Source: an uncultured Clostridia bacterium
GTDB lineage: Bacteria; Bacillota; Clostridia; Christensenellales; Aristaeellaceae
NCBI GenBank assembly: GCA_937886445.1
Contig: CALGBY010000142.1
Span: 1-17,623 of the forward strand
Direction of reading: 5' to 3'
Length of the DNA: 17,623 bases
Numbering within the stretch: position 1 is the first letter of the stretch; each line of letters opens with the position of its first letter. Below, piece by piece: positions 6,508 to 14,679 of this stretch. Below the pieces are notes generated by a model that ran no database searches, had not been told where the DNA came from, and saw only the letters and a program-made list of their open reading frames with translations. A program made the translations under genes and the position numbers.

Positions 6508-9410
6508 ACACGGTCCTTTCCTGTGAGTTTTTTCACAGCTTTCATAAAGCATCCGTAGAATTCACGGATCCTGTTTGGGGAATACATTCCTTCAGGATAT
6601 GTGCAGTAAAATCCCAGTTTGTCGGAAGCGTTTCGCCCGACGATGCCTACGATCACAAGGCAGTTTGGCTGGTTTGCCGGCTTGGGGCAGAGATAGACGT
6701 CGCTGCAAAGCTCGGAAAAATGACCAATATTCATCGTACCGTTGCGATAGTTGAACATCACTGTATTTCCCAGTACGCTTCTGTTTTCCAGCATGTATGG
6801 GAAGCTGCAGTGAGCCGTGCCGAAATTGAGCTGTTCCAGCACATCGTCCATCATTTCTTCGGAGCTTCTTCCTTCCGCGCAGTTGAGAATGACCGGGACA
6901 GGGGTGACGTAGCAGTTGACGGAGTCATTCTTCAAGAAAGAGTCTCTGCCGTGATAGTTGGAATAGACCATAGCCGCGTCCTCGCCGTTCATCTCTGCTA
7001 CAGCCATGGCACATGCTATGAGGAACATGCGGCTGGAATATCCGCTCGATCTCTGCAACGCGTCAGGCACATAGAATACTCCCGTTCCTGTCTCCGGTCC
7101 GAGAAGATCCTGCTTCAAGATACCTCTGCCGCTGAAGTTCTCTTTTTTTCTCACGGCTGTCAGATGCTCGTGGGTTGCTTTCGCTGTTTCTTTACTACGG
7201 GCTTTCTTTTCATCCTGCAGGATCAGATAGAGATAGTCTGCCGGCAGATCCTTATCGCTGTCAAGATAGCATTCTGCCACCTCGCGCACGAAGACGGACA
7301 GCGACATCTCATCCGCGATCAGATGATGGAAATCGCAAAAAAAGTAACTCCGGGACGGTGTTGCGATGATACTGCAGCGATAAAGGCTTCCGGAAAGTGG
7401 ATCCATCGGCGTGACGAGGGAGGGTTTTGCCGCGGCGAAATCTTCATCCGTCATGTTGACGGTTTCGACCGGAGTGAACAGACTTTCATCATAATACTGC
7501 AAGACTTTGCCGGTGGTGTCTCTCCGGAACCCGGAAAGGAATGCCGGATGATTCCTGAGCACTTTCTCCGCCGCTGCGCGGAGCCGCCCGGTATCAACCT
7601 CGGGGCGCAGTGTGAAGATCATTGCCACATGATAGGTGATGACGCGCGGACTTTTCTGATTCAGCGCCATCTCCAGCTGGAACAACTGACCCGCAGTAAG
7701 CTCAGCCGGCTCTTTCTCCGCATCGGCGTTTTCAAGGCGCATTTCTTCTGCGATTTTCGCTTTTTTATACCCGAACCGGGCGGCAAGACTTCTGGCTGTG
7801 CGGCATTCGTAAAGTTCGTTCACGGTGATGAAGCGGCCCGCCTCGGCACAGGCGGTGATCATACGGATTGCGCTGAGTGAGTCGCCGCCGATCAGGAAGA
7901 AGTCCTCGTCTGCTCCGATTTTTTCAAGGCCGAGCGCCTCCGCCATGGCGCCGCAGAACAATTTTTCAGTTTCATTTTCCGGCTCCGCGTAGGCATTGCG
8001 GAATTTCCGAATGTCTGGCGCCGGAAGCATTTTTCTGGAGAGCTTGCCGTTGGCGTTCAGTGGAAATGACTTGAGCGCAATATAATAGGTGGGGATCATA
8101 TAGCTGGGAAGACACTTCGAAAGGATTTTTCTCACCTCTGCCGGATCATCCAGCACAGGATTTTTTTCACTCTCCAGATAGTAGAGAACCAAAAAGGCGC
8201 GATCTTCCGCGGTAAAGCTTTTCGCTACCGGATGCTCGATGCCCAGCGTTTTTCTGACCATCAGTTCGATCTCCAATGGCTCCACACGGTTCCCGTTGAT
8301 CTTCACCATGTCATCCAGTCGGCCGCGGATCACAAGGTTTCCGTTTGCATCTATATACCCCAGATCTCTCGAATGAAAGATCCCGTATCCGCGCACAGCC
8401 TCATTCAGCTCAGGAAGGCCCAGATATCCGCGGAAATAGGGGTTGTCAAAGCACACCTCTCCATTGTCTCCTTGGGGAACGGTATTTCCGTTTTCATCCA
8501 GGATCAGGACCCGGAGGCCGAAATTGTTTTTGCCTACAATCGCCCGGTCATGAGCTTTGTCCAGAAGGAACGAGGAGACCATGAAGCAGGTCTCGCTCAT
8601 GCCATAGTAGGCGTAGATGTCGATGCCCTCCTTGTAAATCCCTGTAGCAGGTTCCCCGGCGGCTATGATCTTCCGGACACTGTGATAGCCTCCTTTGTAT
8701 GTACGCAGGAAGGACGGAGAAAGATAGATCTCCTCGATCTTTTCCGTCTTAAGGAATTCCTCAAAACGCACAAGGTTCTTCACCGTATCGTAAGACATGA
8801 TGAAGATCGGGTCTGCCGCATACAGCTTCGGCAACGGCAGCACAAAGGCCGCAGCGAAGTTGAAAGGAAAGATCATCGCGAAGTTCCGTGGGCTTTCCTC
8901 ATGCAGATCCGGAACATCCGCGTACCAGCTGTCCAGACAGACATCCAGCTTGCCGTATTCATGGATCATGGTCTTCGGCTTGCCGGTGGTGCCGGAAGTA
9001 CTGAAAGAGAAACATGCGTCATGAGGATCGGTGCTTTCGTATCCGGAAAGAGGCGGAAGCGCCATGGCCTCTTCATACGCGGAAAGGTCCAGTATGAGAC
9101 GGATCTGCAGGTCCTCACAGATTGCCCGGATCCTGTCCTCCGGATAGGTATCCTCCATGAAAACGAAGGCGGCTCCGGCGCGAAGAACACCGAGCATGGC
9201 GATGAACATCCGGGGGCTTCTCGGAAGAAGCAGCATGATGAAATCCTCCCGGCCGAGCCCTTTCTCTCTGAGAGCGGCATAGATCCTGCCGGAACGGTCC
9301 CACAGTTCCGCGCAGGTGACCGGTTCCTCAAGAAAGTCAAGCGCCAACGCCAGCCGGTCTGGGTATTTTTCGGCATTCTGTTTCATTTTTTCTACAAAAT
9401 ATGTATTCAT
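6504..9410 (-). CDS. NRPS-like synthetase, adenylation-carrier-condensation (module 2)
   Basis: A 968-residue protein with order A-T-C. A domain about 1-470: A3 STSGTTGKPKT (137-147), A5 YYGMSE (268-273), FHSRDLGY (345-352, with Arg for the usual Gly), A8 GRLDDMVKINGNRVEP (363-378) and Lys456 in NANGKLSR. Carrier domain about 480-548, with the phosphopantetheine Ser511 in IGGDSLSAI. Condensation-type domain about 568-968, with FHHLIADE (694-701): both His and the Asp are kept but the final Gly of HHxxxDG is Glu. A4 reads FPFNFAA, so Asn replaces the Asp that contacts the alpha-amine in amino-acid domains. It is a clear paralogue of the gene upstream, which ends 21 bases before it. GGAGGAAACGG precedes the ATG. 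There is no thioesterase or reductase domain. Confidence 0.93.
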   Translation of the reverse strand: MNTYFVEKMKQNAEKYPDRLALALDFLEEPVTCAELWDRSGRIYAALREKGLGREDFIMLLLPRSPRMFIAMLGVLRAGAAFVFMEDTYPEDRIRAICEDLQIRLILDLSAYEEAMALPPLSGYESTDPHDACFSFSTSGTTGKPKTMIHEYGKLDVCLDSWYADVPDLHEESPRNFAMIFPFNFAAAFVLPLPKLYAADPIFIMSYDTVKNLVRFEEFLKTEKIEEIYLSPSFLRTYKGGYHSVRKIIAAGEPATGIYKEGIDIYAYYGMSETCFMVSSFLLDKAHDRAIVGKNNFGLRVLILDENGNTVPQGDNGEVCFDNPYFRGYLGLPELNEAVRGYGIFHSRDLGYIDANGNLVIRGRLDDMVKINGNRVEPLEIELMVRKTLGIEHPVAKSFTAEDRAFLVLYYLESEKNPVLDDPAEVRKILSKCLPSYMIPTYYIALKSFPLNANGKLSRKMLPAPDIRKFRNAYAEPENETEKLFCGAMAEALGLEKIGADEDFFLIGGDSLSAIRMITACAEAGRFITVNELYECRTARSLAARFGYKKAKIAEEMRLENADAEKEPAELTAGQLFQLEMALNQKSPRVITYHVAMIFTLRPEVDTGRLRAAAEKVLRNHPAFLSGFRRDTTGKVLQYYDESLFTPVETVNMTDEDFAAAKPSLVTPMDPLSGSLYRCSIIATPSRSYFFCDFHHLIADEMSLSVFVREVAECYLDSDKDLPADYLYLILQDEKKARSKETAKATHEHLTAVRKKENFSGRGILKQDLLGPETGTGVFYVPDALQRSSGYSSRMFLIACAMAVAEMNGEDAAMVYSNYHGRDSFLKNDSVNCYVTPVPVILNCAEGRSSEEMMDDVLEQLNFGTAHCSFPYMLENRSVLGNTVMFNYRNGTMNIGHFSELCSDVYLCPKPANQPNCLVIVGIVGRNASDKLGFYCTYPEGMYSPNRIREFYGCFMKAVKKLTGKDRV
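6514..6522 (-). promoter_or_regulatory. Ribosome binding site deciding the ligase-HATPase start
   Basis: AGGAAAGGA on the minus strand, six bases before the ATG at 6507. With the ATGA overlap it places the start here and removes the 15-residue extension from the ATG at 6552. Confidence 0.75.
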
Positions 9411-9431
9411 CCGTTTCCTCCGTGCCCGTCT

Positions 9432-12320
9432 TCAGTTTTCCGCCATAAGAAAACCGACAGCCTTCATGAAGCAATCGCCAAGGTGTCGGACTGTTTCCGG
9501 CAGATACATTCCCTTTGGGTAGTTGCAGTAGAAGTCCGGATTTTTCATGTCCTCGCGGTCAAGTACGCCGATGTTGAAAAGACAGTTGGGGCTGTTCTTG
9601 TCGCGCTGAAGCATAAAAACAGACTCCGCAAGGCTCCTGAAATCGCCGAAATCCATCGTCCCGTACTGATAGTTGAAAATCACGGTCCGGTCAAGCGGCA
9701 GTCCGCTCTTCGTGATGGGGGAGCAGCCGGTATGCAGCATGCCGTGATCCAGCTGTTTCCGCACTTCCGCAAGAAGTTCCTTTGCCTTTTTTTCCCGGAT
9801 CTTTGTGAGTGTGACAGGCAGCAGGACTGTGAAACATCCCGCTGCGTCCTTTCTGGCTTGCCTGTCTCTGCCGTTATATGTCGCATAAACGAGCGCACTG
9901 TCACACCCATTTATCTCCGCCATCGCTATGAGGCTTGCTGTGAGAAACACCTCGGCAGATCCTTTTTCAGATTTGGGAAGCGCATCCGGGAGATAGTACA
10001 TTTCGCTTCCAGAATCGGGGCCCGGAAGATCCGGCCGCAGCATCGCGGCGTTCTTGTCCGGAAGGATCTCCACCGGATTCCAAAGGGTTTCTTTCTCATA
10101 GACGGCTTTAGCCGCCTCCGCTTCGCACAGTGAATAATACAGGTCCGGCGGAAGCTCAGCTTCGGGATCCCGATAGCATAAGGCGATCTGGCGCAGCAGC
10201 ATGCTGTTTGAAGTGCCATCTCCTATGATATGGTGAACGGAAAACAGAAACACATTCTTTTCCGGCGTATGGATGATCCTGGCGCAGTAAAGTCTGTCCT
10301 TCAGAAGGTCCACCGGTTTAAGAAATTTCCCACGCTCGCGCTCCAGTTCTCCGGCGGACATTTCTTCAATCACTGCGGGATGAAACATCGTTTCATCATA
10401 ATACTGTACCACGCTTCCGTCCGCTTCCCGCAGGAAGCCCGAAAGGAGCGCCGGATGGTGGAAGATGACTCTGTTAACTGCGTTCTTCAGGCGTTCCAGG
10501 TCGGTATCCTTTTTCAGAATGGCAAAAACCGGTACGCAGATGGAAGGATGGTTCGGATACGTTTCAAACAGCTTCCAGTAAATCCGCTGACCGGCAAGCA
10601 AACGCTGCGGTTTTTTTCTCGCCAGGTCTTCCGTCAGGGTACGCTCTTCCCGGGACGTCCTTCTTCTGCCGGATATTTTCTGCGCAAGAGCGGCCGCCGT
10701 TCTTTCTTCCAGCAGATCCTCCACCGTGATGTCGCAGCCCTGTTCGGAGCAGGCGGTGATCATCAGGATCGCTGAAAGGGAATCGCCTCCGGCTTCGTAG
10801 AAATCGTCATCCGGCCCTATTTTTGTACCCGGCAGGACCGATTCCATTACGCGGCAAAGCAATTCCTCCACCCCGTCAGATGGCTTTCTTCGGTATTTCC
10901 CGCCTTCCGCTGCTACTGCCGGTTCCGGCAACATACTTCGGGACAGTTTTCCGTTCGCGTTCAGCGGCATGGATTCAATGGGAACAAAATACGATGGAAT
11001 CATATAGGAGGGAAGCTTTTCCGAAAACCTGCGTCTTGCCAGCGCGGGATCTCGGAAGATGCAGGCTTTATCTGCCTCCTTTTCCAGATAGTACAGTGCC
11101 ACATAAGACCGTTGGCTGCTGATGAACCCCTTTGCCGCCAGGTTTCCGATGCCCGAGATTTCTCTCGCAACTGCTTCGATCTCTCCCGGCTCGATCCTGT
11201 TTCCATTGATCTTTATCATATCGTCCATACGTCCTTTGATAAAGACATCGCCGTTTTCGCTCCGATATCCGAGATCGCCAGAGTGGAAGAGACCGTCACG
11301 GAACACCTCACGTGTTTTTTCAGGCATGTTGATATAGCCGCGGAAATAGGGATCCGGGAAGCAGATTTCACCTGTTTCCCCGTCCTGCGCAGGCGTTCCG
11401 TCCTCCCTGAGAATGCGGATGTTTTTGCCTGTATCCGCTGTGGCGATCAGTGCGTCCGTGCTCTCCTGCTCCAGCACATATTTGGAAACGCAGTACAGAG
11501 ATTCTGTCATGGCATAATGAACCGTGATTGCATGGCCCGGGACGGACAAACGGGAGGCCGGTTCCGATCCTGTCATGATCGACCGGACATACGGAAAGCC
11601 TTCGGTGTAGACTCTCAGTACAGAAGGGGAAAGAAACAATCTGGTGATTCTTTCCTTTTCCAGAAGCTCGCGGAGCCGTTTGAAGTTTTTGGACACATGA
11701 TAGGACAGGATATAAAGCGTATTCGCTGTGTAAAGCTCTGGCAGACCGTGGATCACCGTGGCAGAAAAGTTAAAAGGCGGAACGAAAGCAAATCTGTCGC
11801 AGCAGTCAAAATCCACCCTATCCTCATCCGTCACCGTTCCGGCGATACCCATGTCGATTTTTCCGTATTCATGGAGGATTCCCTTCGGTTTTCCGGTAGT
11901 ACCGGAAGTGTAAAAGATCATTCCTGCATCATGCGGATAAAACGGCTCTCTGCCGGGAAGGGATGGGCTCTGCTGTGCCTTTTCATAGAAGTCCCGGTCG
12001 ATTACGAACCGGACGCCGCAGTCCGCCTTCATATACATGAGACGTTCTTCGGGACAGGTGTCTTCCACGAGAGTCACCGCGGCTCCTGCGCGGAGCACTC
12101 CCAGAAGCGCGACGATCATCATCGGATGTCTGGGAAGCAGAACCATGACAATGTCCTCCCGCCCGATTCCATGCTTCTTCAGGGCATCATATATTCTGCC
12201 CGATCGGATCCATAGTTCGGAATATGTGATCGCCGCTTCTCCGAAATCCAGTGTAACGGCTGTACGTTCAGGATATTTTTCGGCATTCTGTTCCAGTTTA
12301 TCCACAAAATATGTTCTCAT
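9432..12320 (-). CDS. NRPS-like synthetase, adenylation-carrier-condensation (module 1)
   Basis: A 962-residue A-T-C protein. A domain: A3 YTSGTTGKPKG (137-147), A4 PPFNFSAT with Asn instead of the usual Asp, A5 HYAMTES (near 268), FHSGDLGY (345-352), A8 GRMDDMIKINGNRIEP (363-378), and Lys458 in NANGKLSR. Carrier domain with Ser514 in AGGDSLSAI. The C-terminal condensation domain has an intact VHHIIGDG (695-702) and a CFTVLLPV / VIFNYQYG pair typical of its second lobe. The family forms a thioester from a carboxylic acid and ATP, then condenses it with an amine; Asn in A4 hints that the acid may not be an alpha-amino acid (inference). The ATG at 12320 is chosen by alignment with module 2 (MRTYFVDK against MNTYFVEK); a GTG at 12326 would add two residues. 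The ribosome site is weak. Confidence 0.93.
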   Translation of the reverse strand: MRTYFVDKLEQNAEKYPERTAVTLDFGEAAITYSELWIRSGRIYDALKKHGIGREDIVMVLLPRHPMMIVALLGVLRAGAAVTLVEDTCPEERLMYMKADCGVRFVIDRDFYEKAQQSPSLPGREPFYPHDAGMIFYTSGTTGKPKGILHEYGKIDMGIAGTVTDEDRVDFDCCDRFAFVPPFNFSATVIHGLPELYTANTLYILSYHVSKNFKRLRELLEKERITRLFLSPSVLRVYTEGFPYVRSIMTGSEPASRLSVPGHAITVHYAMTESLYCVSKYVLEQESTDALIATADTGKNIRILREDGTPAQDGETGEICFPDPYFRGYINMPEKTREVFRDGLFHSGDLGYRSENGDVFIKGRMDDMIKINGNRIEPGEIEAVAREISGIGNLAAKGFISSQRSYVALYYLEKEADKACIFRDPALARRRFSEKLPSYMIPSYFVPIESMPLNANGKLSRSMLPEPAVAAEGGKYRRKPSDGVEELLCRVMESVLPGTKIGPDDDFYEAGGDSLSAILMITACSEQGCDITVEDLLEERTAAALAQKISGRRRTSREERTLTEDLARKKPQRLLAGQRIYWKLFETYPNHPSICVPVFAILKKDTDLERLKNAVNRVIFHHPALLSGFLREADGSVVQYYDETMFHPAVIEEMSAGELERERGKFLKPVDLLKDRLYCARIIHTPEKNVFLFSVHHIIGDGTSNSMLLRQIALCYRDPEAELPPDLYYSLCEAEAAKAVYEKETLWNPVEILPDKNAAMLRPDLPGPDSGSEMYYLPDALPKSEKGSAEVFLTASLIAMAEINGCDSALVYATYNGRDRQARKDAAGCFTVLLPVTLTKIREKKAKELLAEVRKQLDHGMLHTGCSPITKSGLPLDRTVIFNYQYGTMDFGDFRSLAESVFMLQRDKNSPNCLFNIGVLDREDMKNPDFYCNYPKGMYLPETVRHLGDCFMKAVGFLMAEN

Positions 12321-12401
12321 CTTCACACCCGTTTGAATATTGTCATTCTGCTCTGTTGTATCACTGTTTGCGAATCGCGTTATCGGAGAAATTCGACTGT
12401 C

Positions 12402-13754
12402 TCAGCAATTTTGATAAAGATAAACATGCTCATACGCTCCGCCGTTAAAGCCAACGGCAAGATCATATCCGTTACATGCCCCGGAGCAAATGAAAGCGGT
12501 GCAGCGTGACAGCATGTAGAGTGCGTAGAAATAGTTTACCGTACTTTCTGCCACACTGCCCTCATAATCGGCGGCACTCTCCTTTTCGAGTTCGGCGAGA
12601 AGCTTTTTGCCGTCAAGGTCAGCCACAGAATGCCGTTCCTGAGCGATCACCTTTACATCATCGCCGAATGCTTCCCGCATTTCGGCAAGTATATCCCGAT
12701 CTTCGGTGGCAAGAAAGATCCCGTCATATCCGTAGCTGTCCATCCACTCGCGGATCATGGGGATCATGTCTGATACGTCCGCCATTTTTCGCGGGCCATC
12801 CTTATGGACAACTTTATAGTCTGTTCCGCGGATAAGTACGCCGAGCAGCCTCTTTTCGCCAATCACAGCGTCAGCATATTCCTTCATATCCGAGAGAAAC
12901 GTCTCCGAGAGAATCGAAAGCCCCAGCTCAGGCTTGACCCAGTCCAGAAACATGGTGGAGGAAAGTGTTGACATTTCCGGAAAATACACTGTGTTGGCGC
13001 TTCCGGCTTCCGGCACCGTGAGATGAAGATTGAAATACTTTTCCAAAAAAGCGGTGTTAAAATGTCCTACGGTTTTCCCCATTACCACAGGAGTAAGGCC
13101 TATGCGGGAAACGGCCTTTCCGAACCGGTACAGATTGTTGAGAACGCTCCCGATTCCGGCGCCGTCGTCGATTTTGAGCTCGGCATAGGAATATCCGTCG
13201 AGATCGAGCACACCCTGCCCCTGCAGAAAAAAGACATTGTGGAATGCACAGACAGGACCGATCCTGTGAAAGCTCACATCAAAAACAAGATCCGTGGACA
13301 GATCGCCGATGACAAGCACGTCCTTTCTTCGCGGAATCTCTTTCCCGTCAAAAACAGGAACGCGTTCACCGAGGAACCAGCGGATCCGCTCATCCAGTGA
13401 AAAAACCGCGAGGCATGTGTCGCGCAGCAGCACTTCAGCAAGTGCCACAGTGTACTCGTTCACGGAGGTAATATATACTGTTCTGAAAACGCGGAAAAAA
13501 TCCAGATACAGGCTGCTTCTCCTATCTACCGAATAGGTACGGTATTCCGGATAGCAGGACTCGTCTTTCCAGCGGCTCCGGATGAAATCGGGGCGATAGT
13601 CGGAATTTCTGACATGCACGAGGTCATAGCCCTCGCCATCAGGCATAAGGACATGGATCCGCTCCGCCCAACACTGACGCGCCAGCGTGAACACCTCGGG
13701 GCTATGCGGCAGAACCGGGCATGTTGAATGATCCTTTTCACAAATCAGATACAT
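12402..13754 (-). CDS. Putative fucosyltransferase-like glycosyltransferase
   Basis: A 450-residue protein that looks like the GT23/GT65-type (NodZ/O-fucosyltransferase-like) group seen in Clostridia polysaccharide loci. The best marker is GVLIRGTDY (305-313), resembling the HxRxTD nucleotide-sugar-binding loop, followed by GIFLATEDRDIL (345-356) and a C-terminal FICSGACNGYDLAVGFNGG (421-439) that corresponds to the serine/glycine-rich donor-site turn. The first about 300 residues are divergent and not recognised with certainty. No signal peptide or membrane helix is visible, so it should act in the cytoplasm. It starts 16 bases after the kinase stop, and 81 bases separate it from the first A-T-C gene; no clear promoter or terminator was seen in that gap. 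The family is moderately sure; donor and acceptor are unknown. Confidence 0.6.
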   Translation of the reverse strand: MYLICEKDHSTCPVLPHSPEVFTLARQCWAERIHVLMPDGEGYDLVHVRNSDYRPDFIRSRWKDESCYPEYRTYSVDRRSSLYLDFFRVFRTVYITSVNEYTVALAEVLLRDTCLAVFSLDERIRWFLGERVPVFDGKEIPRRKDVLVIGDLSTDLVFDVSFHRIGPVCAFHNVFFLQGQGVLDLDGYSYAELKIDDGAGIGSVLNNLYRFGKAVSRIGLTPVVMGKTVGHFNTAFLEKYFNLHLTVPEAGSANTVYFPEMSTLSSTMFLDWVKPELGLSILSETFLSDMKEYADAVIGEKRLLGVLIRGTDYKVVHKDGPRKMADVSDMIPMIREWMDSYGYDGIFLATEDRDILAEMREAFGDDVKVIAQERHSVADLDGKKLLAELEKESAADYEGSVAESTVNYFYALYMLSRCTAFICSGACNGYDLAVGFNGGAYEHVYLYQNC

Positions 13755-13770
13755 AAACTACTCTTTCTTA

Positions 13771-14679
13771 CTAGTCGATGGAACCGGTAATCAGTTCAAT
13801 ATTCGGAAGCAGTTTCCGCTTTGTCACAGCGACATTTTCCATCAGCACGCGTTCGGAGAAGACCCGCTTGTCCGCTGGGGAGAGACCCTGGCGAAGAACG
13901 GCAAAAGCCATGATCCCCTGCCGGACGGTATTTTGCCTTTCCTGTGAGAATCCGGAAAAATAAAGGGAAAAAACATCGTCCCACAGCCTGAGCATGATAC
14001 ATGGATCAACCGTGAAGAATTTTCTGGCATAGGAGGGATTTACCGAAGGAATGATGAAGTGGGTGTTGGCAATCATAGCGAAGTCGAAAACAGGATGGCC
14101 GATACAGGTGTCCCCGTGATCCACAAAACACAGTTGCCCATTCCTCACAAGGATGTTCTTCGGGTGATAATCTCCCTGCAGGAGCGTATCCCTGGCCGGA
14201 ACAGAGCGAACGAGCCGCTCCATTTTCTTCAGTTCTTCCGGCGTGTACCATGACGTTCCGGAAAGAGCGTCGATCTTTTCCAAATATGTGTCCGCGGCAG
14301 AGGTGAAATCCTCGGAGGAGGCTTTCGTTTCATGAAAATGCCTGAGTTCCCGGACATATTCGGGAAGGATCCGGTCATAGCAGCTGTTCTGTCCGTTAAG
14401 GAGCTCCGCCAGACTGCTTCCGTTCACAAACTCACTGCGGATGCCGATCCTGTCGCCGTCCTTTACCATACCGAAAGATTCCGGAACCCGGATACCGAGC
14501 CGCCGCAGGTTTTCCGCCATACGGCTTTCCTGCCGAATTTCGTCAAAAGAGTACTCCGGATTGAAGATCTTGCATGCGGTGCCGTCCGGCAGCAGATAAA
14601 CAGTTGAGGTGGCACCGTAGCCGATTTTCGGACATCCGTCCGTAATAACATGAGGGAGAGAATTACTGTCTGTGCGCAT
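13771..14679 (-). CDS. Aminoglycoside phosphotransferase-like small-molecule kinase
   Basis: A 302-residue kinase of the APH/choline-kinase fold (PF01636-like, close in style to TIGR02172 proteins). Seen are a nucleotide loop (GYGATSTVYLL, 20-30) with a following Lys37, the catalytic loop LQGDYHPKNILV (Asp170, Asn175; Gln stands in the first position of the usual HGD) and the metal-binding FVDHGD (Asp187). The family phosphorylates hydroxyls of small molecules or sugars; antibiotic resistance is not implied, and a tailoring or self-protection role in this operon is inference. The ATG at 14679 has AGGAGGA nine bases upstream and overlaps the preceding gene by 17 bases. The longer reading from 14829 would add 50 low-complexity Arg/Ser/Pro residues inside the upstream gene and is rejected. 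Confidence 0.85.
   Translation of the reverse strand: MRTDSNSLPHVITDGCPKIGYGATSTVYLLPDGTACKIFNPEYSFDEIRQESRMAENLRRLGIRVPESFGMVKDGDRIGIRSEFVNGSSLAELLNGQNSCYDRILPEYVRELRHFHETKASSEDFTSAADTYLEKIDALSGTSWYTPEELKKMERLVRSVPARDTLLQGDYHPKNILVRNGQLCFVDHGDTCIGHPVFDFAMIANTHFIIPSVNPSYARKFFTVDPCIMLRLWDDVFSLYFSGFSQERQNTVRQGIMAFAVLRQGLSPADKRVFSERVLMENVAVTKRKLLPNIELITGSID

Noticed and set aside
6720..7880. Plus-strand 386-codon open frame, and a similar one at 11112-12215
   Set aside because: Both are antisense to condensation or adenylation domains with clear motifs on the minus strand, and neither has a domain or a convincing start.
8232..10133. Plus-strand 633-codon open frame
   Set aside because: It lies antisense to the two A-T-C genes, crosses their junction, and shows no recognisable domain; its residue make-up is that of a shadow frame.
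13771..14679. Antibiotic-resistance aminoglycoside phosphotransferase
   Set aside because: Only the general APH-fold motifs are seen; the protein is not recognisable as a known resistance enzyme and its context points to biosynthesis.
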